64,000 nucleotides of DNA, from positions 124,001 through 188,000 of the forward strand of contig NZ_CP117267.1 of assembly GCF_007000325.2 (NCBI RefSeq), in the 5' to 3' direction. The notes beneath the pieces were generated by a model that worked only from the letters and a program-made list of their open reading frames with translations, was not told where the DNA came from and did no database searches. The translations under genes and the position numbers were made by a program. Shown here piece by piece: positions 8,007 to 17,160 of this stretch. The DNA comes from Rhizobium rhododendri (GTDB taxonomy: Bacteria > Pseudomonadota > Alphaproteobacteria > Rhizobiales > Rhizobiaceae). Every line of letters begins with the position of its first letter. The first letter of the stretch is position 1.

Positions 8007-9929
8007 ATGCGCTTCGGGGAATATCCACCACAAGCGGCAAGCACGGCGGCTGTGGCGCTATCAGACATCGTTGGTGAAATACTGCCGGCAGATGCGGCAC
8101 TTCCCGTATTCTTCGGTCGATTGCAGGCAGAGGCCGTGGCACTGGAACGGATCGGCATAGGCCGGCCCTATGTCGCGACGGCAGCCGCAGCGGCGCTTCT
8201 CAACGGAACGCGTATCGAACAGGAGCTGTTGGCGGGAACGCTCGTCCGGGAGGATGCCTACTACGGCGCCATAGCCCGGGCTCTTCGAGTGCCGTTTACC
8301 GAAACAATCCCCGGTGGCAGCGTCATTGATATCGCCGGCCTCGACAGCCAGCTGTTGCGACCGACCACGCTGCGGGTCAATCATCCGCTTCGCCCACCGC
8401 TCACCCTGATCGCGCCGCAGATCGATCGGCTGGAGGAGGTGGCCGTCCTGCTGAGACGCTACCCGGACCTGAAGCACAGTCTGATAGTCACGACGCCGGG
8501 CGCCATTCGCGCCGCCGTATGGCAGGCGGGTGCGGATCGTCGCGTCCGCAAGACAGTCGGCGACCTGTTTGAAAGCCAGCCGGGGTTCAGCGCTCGCGTT
8601 GTCTTCCATGGCTATCAGGGGTTTTATGCCGGCGTCGGGCTAAGCCTGCTGGCGGTCGGGCTGGTTTCGGATCCGAACACCCAGACTATTCTGCATGTGC
8701 TGCTGTCCTTTTCCTATCTCACCACTCTGATGCTGCGGGGTCGCGCCGTCGTCCAGCGTCGGCGGCGGCGGCCAAGGCTAGCTGTCGATCCCTGTGGCCC
8801 GTGTCCCGTCTATACGGTGATGATCGCGGTCTATGGCGAGGCCGAAATCGTGCCGCAACTGGTGGCGACGCTGAAGCGGTTGGACTGGCCCGTCTCCAGG
8901 CTGGATATCAAATTCGTCTGCGAGGCGGACGATCGCGAAACGATTGCGGCCCTGCGCGCCCAGACGCTGGGACCGCAATTCGAGATCGTCGAGGTGCCGC
9001 CGATGCATCCGCGCACGAAGCCGAAAGCGCTGACCTACGCACTCAACGGTGCGCGGGGCGCCTATGTTGCCGTCTACGACGCAGAGGACCGCCCACATCC
9101 CCAGCAATTGCGGGAAGCGTATGCCAAGTTTCGGAGTGCGCCGGCCGATGTAGCCTGCCTGCAGGCGCCGCTGGTGATCGGCAATGGCGGCGAGAACTGG
9201 ATCAGCGCCATGTTCGCGCTGGAATATTCGGCGCTGTTCCGGGCGCTTTTGCCGATGCTGGCAAGGTATCGCATGCCGCTGCCGCTCGGGGGCACGTCCA
9301 ATCATTTCCGCACCGATATCCTCCGGTCATCCGGCGCCTGGGATCCATTCAACGTCACGGAAGATGCCGATCTCGGCATGCGGCTCTATCGCCTCGGTTA
9401 TCGCTCCGATGTCATCGATCGTCAGACCATCGAGGATGCACCGACCGGCATAGCCATCTGGTCCCGGCAGCGCACGCGCTGGTTCAAGGGCTGGCTGCAA
9501 ACCTGGCTGGTGCTGATGCGAGACCCGCGGGGCCTGCAGCGCCAGATGGGCTTCAAAGCATTCGCCATATTCCAGCTGCTGATCGGCGGAATGTTGCTCT
9601 CGTCGCTCGGTCATCCGCTGATCATGCTGTTTCTGCTGCGGTCGCTGACGGCGATGCTGCATGTTCCAACGGAAGCAATTTCATCGTTCGATATGACGAT
9701 GTTCGTCATCGATTTTTCCAACATCTTCGGGAGCTACGCCATCTTCCTGTTGCTCGGTACTGCGGCGATGATCGCGCCTGAAAAAAAGCGTATCCGCTGG
9801 CGATGGATGACGGTGCCGTTCTACTGGATGCTGGTCTCGATCGCCGCCTGGCGTGCGGTGATCGAGCTCCGGACCAACCCGTTCCATTGGCACAAGACTC
9901 CGCACCGGCCATCGACACCCGCTCTGTGA
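8007..9929 (+). CDS. Membrane glycosyltransferase family 2 with GspE-type N-terminal domain
   Basis: The 640-residue processive-type glycosyltransferase has the GT-A segment YTVMIAVYGE, metal-binding DAED, TEDADLGMRLYRLGY and the QRTRWFKGW motif of cellulose or hyaluronan synthase-like enzymes. Two membrane segments lie around residues 205-245 and three or more near the C-terminus. The first 120 residues resemble the N-terminal domain of type II secretion ATPases (GTRIEQELLAGTLVREDAYYGAIARALRVPF), a fold that binds cyclic-di-GMP in some relatives. The sugar product is unknown. The ATG chosen follows a TTG and has AAGGAT further upstream. Confidence 0.85.
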   Translation: MRFGEYPPQAASTAAVALSDIVGEILPADAALPVFFGRLQAEAVALERIGIGRPYVATAAAAALLNGTRIEQELLAGTLVREDAYYGAIARALRVPFTETIPGGSVIDIAGLDSQLLRPTTLRVNHPLRPPLTLIAPQIDRLEEVAVLLRRYPDLKHSLIVTTPGAIRAAVWQAGADRRVRKTVGDLFESQPGFSARVVFHGYQGFYAGVGLSLLAVGLVSDPNTQTILHVLLSFSYLTTLMLRGRAVVQRRRRRPRLAVDPCGPCPVYTVMIAVYGEAEIVPQLVATLKRLDWPVSRLDIKFVCEADDRETIAALRAQTLGPQFEIVEVPPMHPRTKPKALTYALNGARGAYVAVYDAEDRPHPQQLREAYAKFRSAPADVACLQAPLVIGNGGENWISAMFALEYSALFRALLPMLARYRMPLPLGGTSNHFRTDILRSSGAWDPFNVTEDADLGMRLYRLGYRSDVIDRQTIEDAPTGIAIWSRQRTRWFKGWLQTWLVLMRDPRGLQRQMGFKAFAIFQLLIGGMLLSSLGHPLIMLFLLRSLTAMLHVPTEAISSFDMTMFVIDFSNIFGSYAIFLLLGTAAMIAPEKKRIRWRWMTVPFYWMLVSIAAWRAVIELRTNPFHWHKTPHRPSTPAL

Positions 9930-10062
9930 TGGCTATTGCCGGGCAATCGGGGCCCTTGGAGGAATAGAAGGTATTCCGCGATAATTTACCGCCGGACCAT
10001 GGACATACCTCCGCCTTTTCGGCAAATCCCTATGCGACTGTTTTCTCGCTGGGAGCACCGCC

Positions 10063-10407
10063 ATGGCCGTGATTTACAAGATCGTACCGGAACTCGCCTG
10101 GCAGGAAGCCCGGGAAGAGGGCATCTTCCACGGTGCGTCGATCGACCTTGCCGACGGCTACATCCATTTTTCGACCGCAGCCCAGGCGAAGGAAACGGCG
10201 GCACGCTATTTCGCTGGCCAGACGGACCTGCTGCTGGTTGCCGTCGATAGCGAGGTCCTCGGGGATGCTCTCAAATTCGAGCCGTCACGCGGTGGAGATC
10301 TGTTTCCCCATCTCTACGGACTTCTGTCGACAACCTCCGTCCTCTGGGCCACGCCGCTGCCTTTGGACAAGGATGGCGCCCATCAGTTTCCGGAGATGCT
10401 GCCATGA
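10063..10407 (+). CDS. DUF952 family protein
   Basis: A 114-residue soluble protein matching DUF952: IYKI near the start, then DLADGYIHFSTAAQ, LLLVAVDSE, LKFEPSRGGDLFPHLYG and a final LP. The biochemical role is not established. Its stop overlaps the pyrD start by four bases (ATGA), so the two are translationally coupled. A GGGAG ribosome site precedes the ATG. Confidence 0.85.
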   Translation: MAVIYKIVPELAWQEAREEGIFHGASIDLADGYIHFSTAAQAKETAARYFAGQTDLLLVAVDSEVLGDALKFEPSRGGDLFPHLYGLLSTTSVLWATPLPLDKDGAHQFPEMLP

Positions 10408-11492
10408 TCGATCTCTTCAAGGCCGTCGCCCGTCGCGGCTTGTTCCTTATCGATCCCGAAACGGCCCATGGCCTGTCGATTACCGCTTTGAAGTCCGGAC
10501 TTGTGCCGGCCTGCCAACTGCCCGCCGATCCGCGCCTGCGGCAGACGGTTGCTGGCCTCGACTTCGTCAATCCTCTCGGCATGGCCGCCGGCTTCGACAA
10601 GAATGCCGAGGTGCCCGAGGCGCTGCTGAAGCTCGGCTTCGGCTTCACCGAGATCGGGACGGTCACCCCGAAGCCGCAGCCAGGCAATCCAAAGCCGCGC
10701 GTCTTCCGCCTGGTCGAGGATGAGGCGGTGATCAACCGCCTCGGTTTCAACAATGAGGGTCATGATGCCGCCTATGCCCGGCTGGCAACCATCCGCAATG
10801 CCGGCATCATCGGCGTCAACATCGGCGCCAACAAGGACAGCGTCGATCGAACAGCCGATTACGTCGCCGGCATCCGTCGGTTCTATTCATTAGCCGGCTA
10901 TTTCACGGTGAACATCTCTTCGCCCAACACTCCCGGCCTGCGCGATCTGCAGGCCCGTGAAAGCCTTTCAACCCTGCTTTCCGCTGTCCTTGCCGCACGC
11001 GATGCCGAAGCAGCCAGGGCCAACAGGAAGATCCCGGTGTTCCTGAAGATCGCCCCCGATCTGACGGAAGAGGGTATGGACGACATCGCCGACGAAGCCC
11101 TGGCGCATGGGCTGGAGGGACTGATCGTTTCCAACACGACGCTCGCGCGCAACGGGCTGAAGGACCGGAGCCAGGCTGGCGAGGCGGGCGGTTTGTCCGG
11201 CAAGCCGCTGTTCGAACCATCGACGGCGGTGCTCGCCCGCATGCGCAAGCGGGTCGGTCCATCGATGGCCATCATCGGTGTCGGCGGCGTCTCCTCGGCG
11301 GAGACTGCGCTGGAAAAAATCCGCGCCGGCGCCGATCTGGTGCAGCTTTATTCCAGCATGGTCTATGGAGGCCCTGGTCTCGCCGGCAGCATCCTTACCG
11401 GCCTGTCGAAGCTGCTGGATCGCGAACAGGTGACATCGATCCGCGAACTCCGCGACAGCCGCCTTGACTACTGGGCCAGTTGGAAGGTCTGA
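10404..11492 (+). CDS. pyrD: Quinone-dependent dihydroorotate dehydrogenase
   Basis: Class 2 enzyme of pyrimidine synthesis that oxidises dihydroorotate to orotate at the inner membrane with quinone as acceptor. The 362-residue length and extended N-terminus fit class 2. Visible motifs are NPLGMAAGFDKNAEVP, GFTEIGTVTPKPQPGNPKPR, the catalytic-serine segment VNISSPNTPGLR and the FMN phosphate-binding IIGVGGVSS. It is coupled to the DUF952 gene upstream. Its last 25 bases overlap the tail of the MATE gene on the other strand. Confidence 0.97.
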   Translation: MIDLFKAVARRGLFLIDPETAHGLSITALKSGLVPACQLPADPRLRQTVAGLDFVNPLGMAAGFDKNAEVPEALLKLGFGFTEIGTVTPKPQPGNPKPRVFRLVEDEAVINRLGFNNEGHDAAYARLATIRNAGIIGVNIGANKDSVDRTADYVAGIRRFYSLAGYFTVNISSPNTPGLRDLQARESLSTLLSAVLAARDAEAARANRKIPVFLKIAPDLTEEGMDDIADEALAHGLEGLIVSNTTLARNGLKDRSQAGEAGGLSGKPLFEPSTAVLARMRKRVGPSMAIIGVGGVSSAETALEKIRAGADLVQLYSSMVYGGPGLAGSILTGLSKLLDREQVTSIRELRDSRLDYWASWKV

Positions 11493-12817
11493 TCGGCCTT
11501 CGGTTTCAGGCGGGTGGCGAGAAAGAAGCCGCGAAACAGCAGAAAGCCGTTCAGCGACAGCCAGAGGCCGGCATTGCCGAACGAGGGCACGAGGACGGCG
11601 AGTGCTGCGAGATAGCAGAGGAACGACAGCAGCATGCGGTTGCGCATCTCGCCCGACCAGGTGGCGCCGATGAACACGCCGTCCATCAGATAGGCAAGCG
11701 CACCGGTCAGCCCTGAAATCGCGGCGTAGGGCAGGTATTTCAGGGCCATCGCCCTCACATCGGGCGAGGTGGTCAGCACGCCGATGATCGAGGCTCCGAA
11801 GACGAGGAAGACAATGGCAGCAAGGCCTGCCAGCCCGAACGACCAGAGGATGGTCAGTTTCAGGCCGCGATCAAAGGCCGTCCTGTCGCCGGCGCCGATG
11901 GCCCTGCCGGTAATCTGCTCGGCGGCATTGGCAAGGCCGTCGAGATAGAATGCGGAGATCAGCACGAAATTCATCAAAACCGCATTGGCGGCCAGCGTCA
12001 CCGCGCCAAAATGACCGCCGATACGGGTCATTAGCGTAAAAGCGCCGAGGAGCACGAAGGTACGGATCAGGATATCGCGATTGAGCCCGAACAGCTGGCC
12101 GAGCTTCTCCCGCGAGAGAATATCGGATCGCGATGGCCGGGGGACGCCGACAAACCCACGCAGCACGATCATCAGGCCAGCCACAGCGCCGATCGTCTCG
12201 CCGATCATCGTTCCCCAGGCGACACCCGCAACGCCCCATCCGAGCCAGAGCCCGAGCACCAGCGCCAGAACGATGTTGATGCCGTTGATCAGCGTCTGCA
12301 GGAAAAGGCCGATGCTGCCCTGGCCGCGACCGAGCACGAAGCCGAGAATGGCGTAGTTGGCAAGAGCGGCCGGTCCGGACAGCATGCGGATCGAGAAATA
12401 GCTGCGCGTGGCGACAGCGACGCCACCCTCCGGCCCCATCAGCTTCAGGCCGGCCAAGAGCAAAAGCGGCGACAGAAGCAGGAGCACCGCTCCGCAGACG
12501 AGCGCCGATACAAGCGCCCGCCAGAAGATCGCCTGCTGCTCGGTCAGGTCGCCGCGCCCGTAAGCCTGGGCAGTGAGGCCCGTTGTCGAGGCCCGCAGGA
12601 AATTGAAGCTGGCAAAGATGAGGTCGAACAGCACTGCACCGATCGCCAGGCCTGCCAGCGCGTCTGGCTGCCCCAGTTGGCCCACCACGGCGGTGTCGGT
12701 CAGCCCTAGCAGCGGCGTCGTCATGAAGGCGAGCGTCATCGGCAGGGCGATGGAGAGAACGAGCCGGTGCGTTACCGTAAAGGCCGGGCCGCGCTTGCCG
12801 TTCACGGTGTGATCCAT
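11468..12817 (-). CDS. MATE family efflux transporter (DinF/NorM-like)
   Basis: Inner-membrane exporter of 449 residues with about 12 hydrophobic segments and MATE hallmarks: ALPMTLAFMTTPLLGLTDTAVVGQLG at the start and a repeated half from the middle. It uses a proton or sodium gradient; the substrate cannot be read. The start is the ATG preceded by AGGAC, 31 codons inside the longest frame. The gene overlaps pyrD tail-to-tail by 25 bases. Confidence 0.9.
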   Translation of the reverse strand: MDHTVNGKRGPAFTVTHRLVLSIALPMTLAFMTTPLLGLTDTAVVGQLGQPDALAGLAIGAVLFDLIFASFNFLRASTTGLTAQAYGRGDLTEQQAIFWRALVSALVCGAVLLLLSPLLLLAGLKLMGPEGGVAVATRSYFSIRMLSGPAALANYAILGFVLGRGQGSIGLFLQTLINGINIVLALVLGLWLGWGVAGVAWGTMIGETIGAVAGLMIVLRGFVGVPRPSRSDILSREKLGQLFGLNRDILIRTFVLLGAFTLMTRIGGHFGAVTLAANAVLMNFVLISAFYLDGLANAAEQITGRAIGAGDRTAFDRGLKLTILWSFGLAGLAAIVFLVFGASIIGVLTTSPDVRAMALKYLPYAAISGLTGALAYLMDGVFIGATWSGEMRNRMLLSFLCYLAALAVLVPSFGNAGLWLSLNGFLLFRGFFLATRLKPKADQTFQLAQ

Positions 12818-12842
12818 TGTCCTGCCTTGCGAGTCGAGCGGC

Positions 12843-13349
12843 CTAGAGGCGAGACAGTACCATAGACCAATAGGGCATCTGACCGGGAGCAAAACCTGGC
12901 GATACCGCAACGCCGAGACCGGTATAGGGGCCTAGCATGTTTTCGAGGTGATGCGGCGAATGTATCCAGGCATTGACCACCGCATTGACGCTGCGCTGGC
13001 CCTCGGCAATGTTTTCCGCAGCCGGCAGCTTGACGCCGCTGGCCTTCACCCGTCGGCCAAAATCGTCGCCAAAGCCGATCAGGTGCGCCATCTTCCTGAG
13101 GTTTGCCATGCGCTTGGCTTGGTAGAGCGCCGCATCGGTGGCTGCGGGATCGATGGCGAGAGGTGGCAGGCCATGTTGCGCACGAAGGGCATTTACTAGC
13201 GGCAGGGCTGCGGCCGTCTGGTCAGCACCGGGAAGGTTTCTGGCGACGGGCAGGGGCTTGGTGGCGCAGCTTGCAACACCGGCGACAAGCGCAACGCCGC
13301 CGAGGCGCAATGCATTGCGCCGGGTCAGGAGGGAATTTTCCAGGGTCAT
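12843..13349 (-). CDS. CAP (SCP-like) domain lipoprotein
   Basis: A 168-residue protein with a signal peptide ending in a lipobox (LVAGVASC) and an RR pair in LLTRRNALRLGG that suggests Tat export. The mature part is a bacterial CAP domain: LPLVNALRAQHGLPPLAIDPAATDAA, AENIAEG, VNAWIHSPHHLENMLGP and a final GQMPYWSMVL. The family's function in bacteria is unclear. The start lies two bases after the stop of the small membrane protein gene, so the two are coupled. Confidence 0.85.
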   Translation of the reverse strand: MTLENSLLTRRNALRLGGVALVAGVASCATKPLPVARNLPGADQTAAALPLVNALRAQHGLPPLAIDPAATDAALYQAKRMANLRKMAHLIGFGDDFGRRVKASGVKLPAAENIAEGQRSVNAVVNAWIHSPHHLENMLGPYTGLGVAVSPGFAPGQMPYWSMVLSRL

Positions 13350-13351
13350 GA

Positions 13352-13618
13352 TCAGTTTCGATAGTTGAAGATGCGGAAGAGGATGAAAAGCGGAATGACG
13401 ATCGTCGCTCCAAGCAGCAGGTAATCGCCAATACTGCCAAGCGCTGCAAAGCCCGTGTGCCAGAGTTCGAGAATGAAATGGCGGACATTTTCGATCAGAT
13501 CCATCGGCCGCCAACCGAAGATCTTCATCACGAATCCGACGATCAGCGACACGACGATGAGCTTGACGATCGTCCGCCCCAGCGAGTCTCCGAGAAACCT
13601 GTTCACCTGATCTGACAT
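13352..13618 (-). CDS. Small membrane protein (DUF6460-like)
   Basis: An 88-residue protein with two hydrophobic segments (TIVKLIVVSLIVGFVMKIFGW and YLLLGATIVIPLFILFRIF). It resembles the DUF6460 proteins of Rhizobiales; function unknown. AGGAGAG precedes the ATG. Its stop abuts the start of the CAP lipoprotein gene, which suggests a shared envelope role. Confidence 0.75.
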   Translation of the reverse strand: MSDQVNRFLGDSLGRTIVKLIVVSLIVGFVMKIFGWRPMDLIENVRHFILELWHTGFAALGSIGDYLLLGATIVIPLFILFRIFNYRN

Positions 13619-13762
13619 TGATCTCTCCTGTTCGCCCTGAAATAAGCCGGGCAATTCCGCGCTGCAAGCAGTTTTGATCCCTCGCAGCGGTCTTGCCTGA
13701 AATAGGACTTGAGTTTTTTTGTGGCCGCGCCCACAGCCTGTTGTAAACAGGGGTTGCCCAAT

Positions 13763-14707
13763 ATGCTGCCGAGCCAGCTTTCTTCCGGAGATGTCACGGC
13801 CGACCGGCGCGCCGACTACGCAAAAATGCTTGACGAGAACGGCGAGCCCGGGAGCGCGGCCGAGTTGATGGAGCAGGCGCTGGAGCGTGCCCCGGAATGG
13901 GCCGCCGGCTGGTTCAACCTCGGCATATACCGAGAGAAGGCCGGCAATTTCGCAGGCGCCACCACCGCCTTCGAACGGGTCGTGCCGCTCGACCGGGGCG
14001 ACCTTTTTGGCGCGCCTCTCATGCTGGCCTCGCTCGGTGCCGGCGCGATGCCCGATCACCCCTCGAGCCTCTATGTCGAGCGGCTCTTCGACGACTACGC
14101 AGAGCGTTTCGACCATGCGCTGATCAAGAAGCTCGCCTACAGCGTTCCCCGCAAGCTCGCTGCACTGATCGCCGAGACGGAGGGCCTGCCGCAGCACTTT
14201 CGCCTTGCCGTCGATCTCGGTTGCGGCACCGGCCTGCTAGGCCCGGAAATCCGCAATGGGATCGATCGCCTCGAGGGTTTCGATCTCTCGGGCAACATGC
14301 TGGCCAAGGCTGCGGAAAAGCATGTCTATGACCTGCTTGGCATCGCCGACCTCTCCTTGCCCGCGGCCGGCTCAGGGCTATTCGGCACTGACCTTTCCGA
14401 CCATCGCGCCGATCTGATCACCGCGTCCGACGTGTTCATCTATCTCGGCGCCCTCGAAAATCTGTTTGCCTTGCTGGGTCGTCTTTCGGCGCCCAAAGCG
14501 GTGTTTGCGTTTTCCGTCGAGGATGCCGGGGAGGGCACGGGCTTCCGCCTCGGCCGCTCGCTGCGCTATGCCCATACCAGACACTATGTGCAGGAGATCT
14601 GCGGACAACACGGATTTGCGATTCGTGCGGAGAGCCGCACCTTCCTTCGCCTGGACGCCGGGCAACCTGTCTCAGGCCTGCTGTTTGTTGCGCAAATGGT
14701 CGCCTGA
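13763..14707 (+). CDS. SAM-dependent methyltransferase with N-terminal TPR
   Basis: The 314-residue protein has a TPR-like helical region first (LDENGEPGSAAELMEQALERAPEWAAGWFNLGIYREKAGNFAGATTAFERV). A class I methyltransferase domain follows, with motif I VDLGCGTGLLGPEI and ITASDVFIYLGALE. The segment YDDYAERFDHAL-like (here FDDYAERFDHALIKKLAYSVP) is typical of COG4976 methyltransferases. The substrate is unknown. The ATG at MLPSQL has a weak GGGG site; TTG and GTG starts upstream are possible. Confidence 0.85.
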   Translation: MLPSQLSSGDVTADRRADYAKMLDENGEPGSAAELMEQALERAPEWAAGWFNLGIYREKAGNFAGATTAFERVVPLDRGDLFGAPLMLASLGAGAMPDHPSSLYVERLFDDYAERFDHALIKKLAYSVPRKLAALIAETEGLPQHFRLAVDLGCGTGLLGPEIRNGIDRLEGFDLSGNMLAKAAEKHVYDLLGIADLSLPAAGSGLFGTDLSDHRADLITASDVFIYLGALENLFALLGRLSAPKAVFAFSVEDAGEGTGFRLGRSLRYAHTRHYVQEICGQHGFAIRAESRTFLRLDAGQPVSGLLFVAQMVA

Positions 14708-14811
14708 AATCCGGTTTATTGCAAAGACGAGATAGGTCAGCATTCCTTACGCTTTGACGCTTGATTGTCACCGCCTCTTTCCGCAACCTGCGGAAAAAAA
14801 GGGGATGCAGC

Positions 14812-15447
14812 ATGTCGAAACTCAAAAGTGCTTTGGGCGTCTGGAACACCAGCGCTACCCGTCATTCGCTGGTCGAGGATATTCAGGGCGTGCTGACTGG
14901 CAGCATCGTCTCCTCGCTCGGGCTCTTCATCCTTTCGGCTGCGGGGCTATTGACCGGAAGCACGGCCGGTATCGCCTTCCTGCTGCACTACGCCACCGGC
15001 GTGAATTTCGGACTGGCCTTCTTCGTCGTCAATCTGCCGTTCTTCTATCTTTCCTTGAAGCAACTGGGCCGCGCCTTCACCATCAAGACCTTCATCGCCA
15101 TCGCGCTGACCTCGCTCCTCACCAATCTGCAGCCACGCCTGTTCGAGATCGCCCATATCCATCCGCTCTGGTCGGCGATCCTCGGTGGCGTGCTCCTCGG
15201 TTTCGGCCTGCTGGCGCTCTATAGACACCGCGCCAGCCTCGGCGGGGTCGGCATCCTCGGTATCTATCTTCAGGAGCGTTTCGGTATCCGCGCCGGGCTG
15301 GTTCAACTCGTCGTCGACATGGGCGTTCTCGCCGTCGCCTTTGCCGTTACCACGCCCTACATCGTACTTTGCTCGGTGGCGGGGGCTGTCGTCCTCAATC
15401 TTTTCGTCGCCATCAACCATCGCTCCGACCGCTACATCGCCCTTTAA
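14812..15447 (+). CDS. YitT family membrane protein
   Basis: A 211-residue integral membrane protein with about six hydrophobic segments. It resembles YitT (DUF161) proteins: DIQGVLTGSIVSSLGLFILSAAGLLTGSTAGIAFLLHYATG, and the internal glycine-rich GGVGILGIYLQERFGIRAG. YitT proteins are uncharacterised or proposed transporters; this is the short version without the C-terminal soluble domain. The start follows GGGGATG. It stands alone on its strand. Confidence 0.8.
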   Translation: MSKLKSALGVWNTSATRHSLVEDIQGVLTGSIVSSLGLFILSAAGLLTGSTAGIAFLLHYATGVNFGLAFFVVNLPFFYLSLKQLGRAFTIKTFIAIALTSLLTNLQPRLFEIAHIHPLWSAILGGVLLGFGLLALYRHRASLGGVGILGIYLQERFGIRAGLVQLVVDMGVLAVAFAVTTPYIVLCSVAGAVVLNLFVAINHRSDRYIAL

Positions 15448-15749
15448 TTCGGCAGCCCGACGAAAATCCGTGCATTGGCGACACCCTGCCGCCATCGTCA
15501 TTGTGACAATCCACACAAAGGCGGAGCAAAGGGTTGACAGGCCGCCTGTCATGGCGGAACTTTCCGCCAAGGTTTACGAGAAGGTAAAAAACACAGGCTT
15601 TGTCATCCGCCTGTCGCAGAATTTACCCTACACGGGCAACGTCCCGGTGTCTGCCGAAGCTGTTCCCCCAGTCTTCGGGCAACCGAGCGAAGTCAGGCCG
15701 CACCGCGAAGGTGAAGGCTTGGTTCACGACAGCGGAAATGAGGGAAACG
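15448..15749. other. Gene-poor spacer with an 18-bp palindrome
   Basis: I see no convincing coding sequence. The notable element is a perfect dyad at 15552-15569, TGGCGGAA-CT-TTCCGCCA, 13 bases after a TTGACA hexamer at 15534-15539. It may be an operator for the small gene that follows at 15750. Confidence 0.5.
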
Positions 15750-15935
15750 ATGCCTAAAACCGAAGAACGTCTGCTCGACGCAATCAAGAGCGCCACGGGA
15801 TTTCACGGACAGGTCTATCCGATGCGGCTCGCCGACCGCCAGATGGCTCGCAAGCTCGTCTCCGATGGCCGCATCGTCGAGGCTGCAGGGTCCTGGGGCA
15901 CCACCATGTGCATCGGCTACCGCATCAACAAGTAG
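15750..15935 (+). CDS. Small hypothetical protein (61 aa)
   Basis: I do not recognise this family. The 61-residue product is basic, soluble and likely alpha/beta, with MRLADRQMARKLVSDGRIVEA in the middle and TTMCIGYRINK at the end, reminiscent of a small winged-helix. GAGGGA lies six bases before the ATG, a strong site that supports translation. Confidence 0.6.
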   Translation: MPKTEERLLDAIKSATGFHGQVYPMRLADRQMARKLVSDGRIVEAAGSWGTTMCIGYRINK

Positions 15936-16187
15936 CATCCGGCACGTCGTAGACCGCATGCCTCAGCGGATCCTCATCCAATAGAGGCACAAATGCGCCT
16001 CCAGTTGCTCCCCCGTCGTTGGGTCGTTGGGCGCACAGATCGGTTTCGACGGTGGCCATTTTATGCCGGTTCGCTGCAAAATGTCGAATTAGATGGTGGA
16101 AAGTCTGGCGTCCTTGGCGGCGGAAGGTTATCGCTTGGCCAAATGACTGTCGCATGCAGTCGCAAGCCAATTGGAAAAGACACAGGC

Positions 16188-16646
16188 ATGAGCAGTTTCA
16201 TCCCGTCACCCCTGATACAGGAAAATATCAATTCGGCCGTGGATTGGATGACTGCGGATGACGATTTCCTGGCGGAGGTGCATCTCAGCACGCCGACCGA
16301 CAGGGTGGTGCTCAGTTTCGGCGACACGCAGATGCATGGCGGTGTCTCTAGGCTGAAGGCGCTCTTCAAGGCGATCACAACGGGTAAGGACCATATCAAA
16401 GCGGTCCCTCTGAAACAGAGGTTCCTCTTCAAGCTCGACCATGCCGGTCGCGGCAATCACGCACTGGCAAAGGATCTGCGGGAGACATTGGCATGGGCCG
16501 ATGCCAACGGGCTGATCACCAGCGGCATGATCTTCAATCAGCTGCTCAGCAAGAACATTGCCGAGGGTTTTGTCTGGTTCGGTTTCCCCGACCCGCAAAA
16601 GGCAGTTCTGTTCAAGCAGTCCGGCTACGAGCCCGCCTCTATCTAG
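16188..16646 (+). CDS. Hypothetical protein (152 aa)
   Basis: No family recognised. A soluble protein of mixed composition with FLAEVHLSTPTDRVVLSFGDTQMHGG near the start and ALAKDLRETLAWADANGL before a final hydrophobic patch (EGFVWFGFPDPQKAVLF). I used the first ATG of the coherent region, preceded by a weak ACAGG; upstream extension reads like non-coding sequence. It converges on the carboxymuconolactone decarboxylase-family gene. Confidence 0.55.
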   Translation: MSSFIPSPLIQENINSAVDWMTADDDFLAEVHLSTPTDRVVLSFGDTQMHGGVSRLKALFKAITTGKDHIKAVPLKQRFLFKLDHAGRGNHALAKDLRETLAWADANGLITSGMIFNQLLSKNIAEGFVWFGFPDPQKAVLFKQSGYEPASI

Positions 16647-16675
16647 GCGGGATCGCAATTGTCGGTTGGCTCTCT

Positions 16676-17137
16676 TCAAGCAGCCGCAGCGACCTTGTCG
16701 ATCGGGTGCTGGCCACGAAATCCGACGGCGAGACGGTTCCAGACGTTGATCGCGCCGATGGCCACGGTGATCTTGACCATTTCCTCATCGGAAAAGTGCT
16801 GGCGAAGATTGTCATAGGCGTCGTCCGGAATGCCGGTCTGGGCAATGTTGGTCACCGCATCCGTCCAGCCGAGCAGCGCCCGTTCACGCGGATCATAGAC
16901 CGGCGATTCACGCCAGACGCTCAAGAGGTTGATCCATTGTTCGCCGAGGCCGTCATGTCGCGCTTCCTTCACGTGCATGTCCACACAGAAGGCGCAGCCG
17001 TTGATCATCGAGGCTCGCAGCTTGATCAGGTGGATGAGACGCTTTTCCAGGCCCGAGTTCTGCACATGCACTTCCAGGGCCGACACGGCCTTATAGGACG
17101 ACGGGGAGGCTTCAAAATAATTGAGGCGTGGTTGCAT
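16676..17137 (-). CDS. Carboxymuconolactone decarboxylase family (AhpD-like) protein
   Basis: A 153-residue helical protein of the AhpD/CMD family, here the YnjA-like alkylhydroperoxidase type. The redox motif CAFCVDMHVKEAR (CxxC followed by His) is intact, pointing to peroxide reduction rather than lactone decarboxylation. AAGGAGAC precedes the ATG. It is the second gene of an operon behind an Rrf2-family regulator (23-base gap), so it is probably the regulator's target. Confidence 0.92.
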   Translation of the reverse strand: MQPRLNYFEASPSSYKAVSALEVHVQNSGLEKRLIHLIKLRASMINGCAFCVDMHVKEARHDGLGEQWINLLSVWRESPVYDPRERALLGWTDAVTNIAQTGIPDDAYDNLRQHFSDEEMVKITVAIGAINVWNRLAVGFRGQHPIDKVAAAA

Positions 17138-17160
17138 GATAGTCTCCTTGGGTTGGAGCC

